From: JACKBK01 sp963707275
Lineage (GTDB): Bacteria; Chloroflexota; Anaerolineae; JAAEKA01
Direction of reading: 5' to 3'
DNA length: 64,000 nt
Assembly (NCBI GenBank): GCA_963707275.1
Contig: CAVPPH010000006.1
Location: 310,001-374,000 of the forward strand
Positions within the stretch are counted from its first letter, which is position 1, and each line of letters opens with the position of its first letter. Shown here piece after piece: positions 59,057 to 64,000 of this stretch. The notes beneath the pieces are model-generated. The model worked only from the letters and a program-made list of their open reading frames with translations. It had not been told where the DNA came from and did not search any database. The translations under genes and the position numbers were made by a program.

Positions 59057-60149
59057 GACACTAGACGCTCTTGCGCAGGGGTTGGCCGCTGGCTGCTGCG
59101 CGGCGGCAGTGTCACGCGATCCAGCACGCTCTCGCGCAGACCCGCAGTGTTGGCGTAGCGCACGTGGTTGACCCAGCCCTGCACCGACGCCGTCACCTCG
59201 TCCAGCGAGATGTCGCCGTCGCCGTAGCCATCCGGCAAGCCGGCGCAACCGCCGTCGAACGCAACTCCCTTGCGCCGCTTCAGCCGCCGTCGCTGGGGGT
59301 AGACGACAAAGCCCAGAAAGGGAACGCCTTCGCCGACGGGACGGACCTGCGCCCGCCGCTCGTGGATGGTCAGCCGCAGGCCGGCCAGGCGCTCGATGAT
59401 CGCCGTCTTCCAGCGCCACAGAGCTGGCGCTTGTCGTCGCCGAACAGCAGGAAATCGTCCACGTAGCGCAGGTAGGCCGGGCAGCGCAGCTCGCGCTTGA
59501 CGAAGTGGTCAAAGGGGTTCAGGTAGCAGTTGGCCCAGAACTGGGAGGTCAGGTTGCCGATGGGCAGCCCGCGCGGCCGGTTGGCGGCCAACAGGTCGTC
59601 GCCGGGGAACCAGACCATCTCGTACTCCTCGCTCAGCACGCCCTCGCCGCTCTCCAGGATCTGGTCGATCAGCCACAGGACGTCCGGGTCGCGCACCTTG
59701 CGGCCCAGGATGCCGGCCAGGATGCGCGTGGTCGATGCTGGGAAAGAACTGGGCGCACGTCGCACTGCAAGACGTAGCGGTAGCGCCGGCGCCAACGCCT
59801 GGCAGCGGTCCAGCGCCCGGTGCGTGCCCTTGCCGACGCGGTTGGCGTAGCTGTCGTCGATGAAGCTGCGCTCGAAGACCGGCTCGATCACGTTGCACAG
59901 CGCGTGATGCACGACCCGGTCGCGAAAGGGCGCGGCCGAGATCAGGCGCCGCTTGGGCTCGTGGATGTAGAAGCTGGTGTACGCGCCGGGCTGGTAGGTC
60001 TTGGCGGCCAGCTCCTCCTGCAAGGTCGACCAGGTTGTCCTCCAGGTGGTACTCGAAGCGGGCCGCCGCGTCGTGCCCGCGCTTGCCCGGGCGGCCTTGC
60101 GCCAGGCCAGACAGAGGTTGTCCCAATCGTGGATTTCGTCGTAGATCAT
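59053..60149 (-). CDS. DGR reverse transcriptase; frameshifted
   Basis: About 365 residues. Conserved RT elements in order: AKTYQPGAYTSFYIHEPKRR, ISAAPFRDRVVHHAL, FIDDSYANRVGKGTHRALDR, CDVRQFFPSID (catalytic Asp, in another frame), RPRGLPIGNLTSQFWAN (the I-G-N-x-x-S-Q form typical of DGR and group II-like RTs), YLRYVDDFLLFGDD (catalytic YVDD, plus 59454-59465) and a thumb region GWVNHVRYANT. Indels near 60050, 59740 and 59425. Start MIYDEIHDWDNL with GGAGACAGCA before it. Copies TR RNA with errors at adenines. Confidence 0.95.
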
Positions 60150-60160
60150 TGCTGTCTCCA

Positions 60161-60219
60161 GGGACTGGCAGTCCCGTACACCAGCGTCATTTTGGGGCGC
60201 GACCAGGACTGCCAGTCCT
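60161..60219. repeat. Paired 15-bp palindromes between target 2 and the RT gene
   Basis: GGGACTGGCAGTCCC (60161-60175) and AGGACTGCCAGTCCT (60205-60219), each a hairpin of 6 bp with 3-base loop, also complementary to each other apart from the ends. They flank 29 bases just before the RT ribosome site. Confidence 0.7.
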
Positions 60220-60234
60220 GAAATCTTGCGGCTG

Positions 60235-60356
60235 CCGCCCCTTCGGGGCGGGTTGCGGGTCTGGCGCAGGCTGCCAGGTTGAACTACCTCATTGCCCACT
60301 CGCCGCGTACCCAGCGTTCAGCGGATTCAGAGATCCAGAGTTCAGAGTACCAGCGT
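60235..60356 (-). other. 3' flank of VR2 conserved with that of VR1
   Basis: Begins with hairpin CCGCCCC-TTC-GGGGCGG (60235-60251), then the same blocks as 54797-54955 (GCTGCCAGGTTG, CGCCGCGTACCCAGCGTT, CAGCGGATTCAGAGA). The two hairpins differ in sequence but occupy the same place. Confidence 0.7.
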
Positions 60357-60385
60357 GCAGCGTCATGAATTCAGGGAGACGCTAC
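60357..60385 (-). promoter_or_regulatory. Inverted repeat at the VR2 3' end (candidate DGR hairpin)
   Basis: Arms 60357-60364 and 60378-60385 with a 13-base loop spanning the TGA, identical in arms to 54956-54984. Confidence 0.65.
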
Positions 60386-63300
60386 CACAACTCGAAACCC
60401 GTCGCACCTGTAGCGGAAGTCCGGGAAGTCCCGACGCGGAAGGCGCAGCGGACGTACCTCGCAGTGTCGTTGAACGAGCCGCCACGCACCACGCGTGTTA
60501 TGTCAAGTGGCCATCTGATATCCTCGGTTCTGTCCGCGGATCGTAGGGATAGTTGTAGCTCGGCTTGTCGCCAGTCCTTGCCCCACAGACTTCGCGCACC
60601 ATTCCCACACATTGCCGCTCATGTCCAGCGCGCCGCACTCGGCCGCGCCCTTCGGAAAGATACCTACCGCCGTCGTCGTCCCAATGCCCGTCTCGTCGTA
60701 GTTGGCGTGATCCGGCGTAATCTCACCTTTCCACGGGTACTTTCGACCGTCCGTGTGCCGCGCCGCTCGTTCCCACTGCGCCTCGCTCGGCAGACTCACC
60801 GCACGACCCAGCTTCTTGCCCAGCCAGTTGCTAAAGGCCACCGCTTCGTACCATGTCACGGCCATCACCGGGTGGTTGGGCAGGTCGTACACGCCGCCTT
60901 CCTTGGCTCGGCGCGCTCTCGTCGCCCTTCCACTGCCAGCCAGCCTCCGTCCAGCATTTCCGCCAGCTCGCCGTGTACCCGCCGTCGGCCACGAACGCGT
61001 CGTACTGCGCGTTGGTGATCGGATACTTGCTGATCTCAAAGGCCGGCAGGATCGACCGGTGCTGCGGCATTTCATACTCGTACGCCTCGGAATCAGTCTC
61101 CTTCGTGTTGCCCATGATGAACTCGCCCGCCGCAACCTCGCACCACACGATGTCCGGCACGCCGTCGTCACGCACGCCCACGCCGCGGCGCGGGTCGCCC
61201 AGGCGCGCCAGCGTTCGTCCGGCCTCGGCGCGCAGCGTACCCGCCACGGACAAATCCTTGCTCTCCAGCAACCCTGCCAGAACCCTGGCCTGTTGCAAGC
61301 GCAGATCAGGGTCAGGCTTCTCGATCTCCAGCACAGAGGCGCCTGCCAGTTCCGCGCCTGCCAGCCGCAACTCGTCGCTGCCGTCCAGATTCGATAGCCA
61401 GCGCAGGTGCTGTACGGCCGGGGAGTTTTTCAAATCGTCGCCGATGTACAGGTCGCCCGCATCCATGCGCAGGAAGCCGTAGGTCAACAGCGCCACCTCG
61501 CGCCACCAGCTCTTCCCGACATGCGGCTCCAAGGCGGGACGGCCCGCCTCGCGCTGCCGGGCCAGCAACCGGGCAGCCAGAAACTCTTGAAAGGTCAGGT
61601 GGCTGAACTGGAAGAACTCAGCCCGTTCCTCGAACAGGCCGCCGCGGTAGCGCACCGCTTCCAAAAAAGCCGCCAGTTTGTCTTCGGCCAGGCTCTTGCC
61701 CAAGATTTCCTTGACCTGCTCCTCGCGCAGAGCCGCACCGGCCCGCCCTCCCTCGTGCATACGCAGCGCCAGGTTGCACAGCCAGTCGCGCTGCGCCTCC
61801 CAGGGACCGCCCCAGTCGGTCACTTCGCGGCGTCCCTCTTCCGGGGTGTATTGCGCCTGCAAGATCGCCTTGACACACGCTTCGTACAGAGCAGCCCGCT
61901 CGCGCGGCAGCTCCGTCTCGCCCCACTGCACGCTGACGACCATGGTCACCATCAGCGGCGTGCTGATCAGCGGTGTCAGGGCTTTGTCCCGCCGGCGTCC
62001 GTTGACCTCTTCGATGGCCTGCATCAGTTTGGTCTGGTTGCCCGCCACGTCTTCCGGGTAGAGCTGCCGGCACCAATTGCCAACCAACTGCTCGATCTCG
62101 GAGGGAGCCAGGTCTTGAACGTCCAGCCGCGTGAAGTCATCGCCGAAGACAGCTTCCTCCTGAAAGCCGGCCTCACGAGCCGTGACGATGACCCGGTTGC
62201 CGGGATAGTCGGCGTGCACCAGCTTCTCGACCTGCTCGCGCACCTGGCCGCGCTGCTCGCGCGTGACGATCTCGTCCAGGCCGTCGATCATCAACAGGCA
62301 GCCGCCGCGCTTGAGCAACCAATGGAAGAACTCCTCGGAACCTTCCTTGCTGCTGCGCTGCAGGTGCCAGCCAATGAAACCAGCCAGGGTGCCGGTCAGC
62401 GGGTGCTCCAACATCCTGGCTGGGGCGTTTTGACACATGTCCAGGTAGCCGCGATAGTAGCGTAGCGGCACCAGCAAAGGGATCAGCGGTTCGTCCGGCG
62501 GCAACCGGTACGGTAACGCCCCACCCTCCTGGATGGCGCGAGCCAGGGTGACGGCCAGGTAGTGCATAATCGTGCTCTTGCCGCTGCCTGCGCCACCTAT
62601 GATCGCCAGCCGGTCGGACACCGTCAGCAGGTCTTGCAGGGCGACCGGCTCACCTGCCCGCTCCTCTGAGCGTACCAACTCAAACCAGGCCAGGTTGCGC
62701 TCCAGCCCAACCTTGTCGCGCAGGGCCTCGGCCAACTCCTTGCGGCTTGGGGGACTGAACCGGCGCACGGTAAGAGCGATGAACACGTCGATCAGCGTTT
62801 CGCGCTTGGGCTGTTGGACCGTGCGCGGGTTTTCCATACCGAAAAGCTGCGCCTTGTCGTACACCTTGCGTACCCAGGAAAGGTAGCCGTTCAGATAGGT
62901 TTTGGCCTGTTCGGCGCTCAACTTCCTGCCGGTCGGCCCAATGATGATGCTGACATCGCCCTTGAACTTACCGGAGAGAACCGCGTTGCCCTCCCCGTCG
63001 ATCTCGATCCTGCTTGGCGCCGCCGGCTGTTCCGGCAACTGCGTCGCACCCGGTTGACGCTCAAGGGCATCGGCCACGCGACGCAACAACTGCACCTGTT
63101 CCTCGGCGCGCTCGGCGATGCCCCGCAACAGGCCGATCTCGATCTGCCCTTGCAGTGACGGTTGGCGCGCCGCCGCATCGTAGAAGTTGGTGACGAACTC
63201 TGCCACCAGCTCCTCGAACGAAACGTCACCGCCCAACAGGTCGGGGTCGTAGCCCGACGCTTCAAACTCGGCCGCCAGCAGATCGAGGTTGATCTTCGCA

Positions 63301-63623
63301 TCCGGCCGGGGGTCGATGACCTGGGATAGCTCCCCCGCCACTTCGTCGCGCGCCGACCACTCGCCGAACAGGGTCAGGAAATGAGCCATCAGATCCGGGT
63401 CATCGGTCTGACCGCTGACCGTCTCGTACAACGCCCCAGCCATGGCCTGGTTGAGAGCAACCTGCTGCGGCTCGGGCCGCAGACGTCGCCTGACCTGGTA
63501 GCTGGCGGCGTCGATCAGTCGCCCAGTGACGTCTGCTGCCAGGCCGCCGACGAAGTCCCCGGCCGCGCCGATCAGGATGGTTCGCAGGGGCTCGGGAATG
63601 GTGTTGATCCAGGATGGGTCCAT
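60371..63623 (-). CDS. DGR target 2: NACHT NTPase with C-terminal FGE-sulfatase domain; frameshifted near the end
   Basis: About 1,084 residues, of which the first 900 or so are intact. N-terminal helical domain (SWINTIPEPLRTILIGAAGD) like target 1; linker IEIDGEGNAVLSGKFKG; a NACHT of a different subtype with Walker A LAIIGGAGSGKSTIMHYL, Walker B CLLMIDGLDEIVTREQ, VIVTAREAGFQ and FQFSHLTFQEFLAARLL; then FGE-sulfatase (GEFIMGNT, SKYPITNAQYDAFVADGGY, LDMSGNVWEWC) ending in VR2. Breaks near 60925 and 60500-60600, plus one missing C in VR2 (near 60430). With that base restored the C-terminus is GFRVVVASP, as in target 1. Start ATG after GGAGAAGACC. Confidence 0.92.
60376..60495 (-). repeat. DGR variable region VR2
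   Basis: 120 bp; aligns to TR with 17 substitutions, all at TR adenines, plus one deleted base in a C run at about 60428-60431. Corrected, NRNNPNNRNRNNG of TR becomes VGDFPDFRYRCDG. Confidence 0.94.
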
Positions 63624-63656
63624 GGTCTTCTCCGTAGTGCCTCGTGCCTGAATGGA

Positions 63657-63675
63657 GACGATTTGGAAAATCGTC
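63657..63675. repeat. Small hairpin between CHAT and target 2 genes
   Basis: GACGATTT / AAATCGTC around a 3-base loop, directly after the CHAT stop. Confidence 0.6.
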
Positions 63676-64000
63676 CTACGGGGAGTGGCTGATGGTTACG
63701 TTGCCGCCGACCTTGCCGGCGATCACGATGTTGCGGTTGCCGGTGAAGTTGATGCTCGTGGATTGCGCTGCCTGCTCCGGCTCCTGCCAGATACGTCCTT
63801 CCGGCGTGCGCATGAAGAGCGCCGGCAGCCACCACTCGGTCGTGCCGGCCGCCCAGATCGCCTTCCGCGCCGCGGTCACCGCCCGGTCCACGCCCTGCCC
63901 GACGGCGACCGCGTCGTAGAAGGCCGCCGCAAACGCCTCAGCCGCCCGCTGGTGATGTCGGCCTGCATCGCGATCACCGCCGGGATGCCGGCCCGCACCA
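63676..64000 (-). CDS. CHAT domain (caspase-like) protein, C-terminal part only
   Basis: The gene enters from beyond the window end; about 108 residues are visible. VRAGIPAVIAMQADIT, then (after a one-base correction near 63940) AAEAFAAAFYDAVAVGQGVD, and TTEWWLPALFMRTPEGRIW are the C-terminal signature of CHAT proteases. The catalytic His and Cys lie outside the window. The tail NFTGNRNIVIAGKVGGNVTI resembles the linker segment in both NACHT-FGE proteins. 53 bases upstream of target 2 on the same strand, it is the probable effector of the system (inference). Confidence 0.8.
   Translation of the reverse strand, partial: GAGRHPGGDRDAGRHHQRAAEAFAAAFYDAVAVGQGVDRAVTAARKAIWAAGTTEWWLPALFMRTPEGRIWQEPEQAAQSTSINFTGNRNIVIAGKVGGNVTISHSP

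Overview
This is a GC-rich bacterial chromosome segment, probably from a filamentous or multicellular Chloroflexota (Caldilineales/Anaerolineae type). That assignment is inference from gene content: a fused KorA/KorB oxidoreductase, large PAS/GAF histidine kinases, PspA beside solute-binding/VWA proteins, NACHT-FGE proteins, and many dispersed palindromic repeats. No rRNA or tRNA was seen. Many genes, including the essential secA, are broken by single-base indels, so most frameshifts here are probably assembly or sequencing errors. Such genes are listed as one CDS over their full span.

Layout. 2-4481 (+): AEC transporter end, TPR protein, FecR-like protein, membrane glycosyltransferase. 4731-7682 (-): korB and korA. 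8160-33752 (+): Na+/H+ antiporter, Usp-like protein, a REP-associated tyrosine transposase with two copies of a 99-bp repeat, a histidine kinase with two response regulators, then a long run of small envelope, hydrolase and transferase genes. 33756-33785: a strong hairpin between convergent blocks. 33814-54410 (-): secreted EEP hydrolase, HEAT protein, LivJ-like lipoprotein, VWA and solute-binding proteins with PspA, a multi-GAF histidine kinase, secA, pta, and a secreted protein of 10-residue repeats.

54746-64000 (-) is the highlight: a diversity-generating retroelement (DGR) built into a putative NACHT/CHAT conflict locus. In transcription order: the C-terminal end of a CHAT (caspase-like) protein, a NACHT NTPase with a C-terminal FGE-sulfatase (C-type-lectin fold) domain (target 2, VR2), a DGR reverse transcriptase, avd, the template repeat TR, and a second NACHT-FGE protein (target 1, VR1). 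Aligned by eye over 121 bp, VR1 differs from TR at 14 positions and VR2 at 17. Every substitution falls on an adenine of the TR sense strand, 20 of the 30 adenines being hit in one or both VRs, with no substitution at the 91 other positions. VR2 also lacks one base in a C run; restoring it puts the protein back in frame and gives the same C-terminus as target 1. Both VRs, but not TR, end in an inverted repeat spanning the stop codon, like the hairpins beside phage DGR variable regions.

Working model (inference): the RT and Avd copy TR RNA with adenine-specific errors into the ligand-binding tips of two NACHT sensors, which share N- and C-terminal regions but carry different NTPase cores, and which may signal to the neighbouring CHAT protease. 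Adaptive retro-mutagenesis of an NLR-like sensor pair is the most interesting content of the window.
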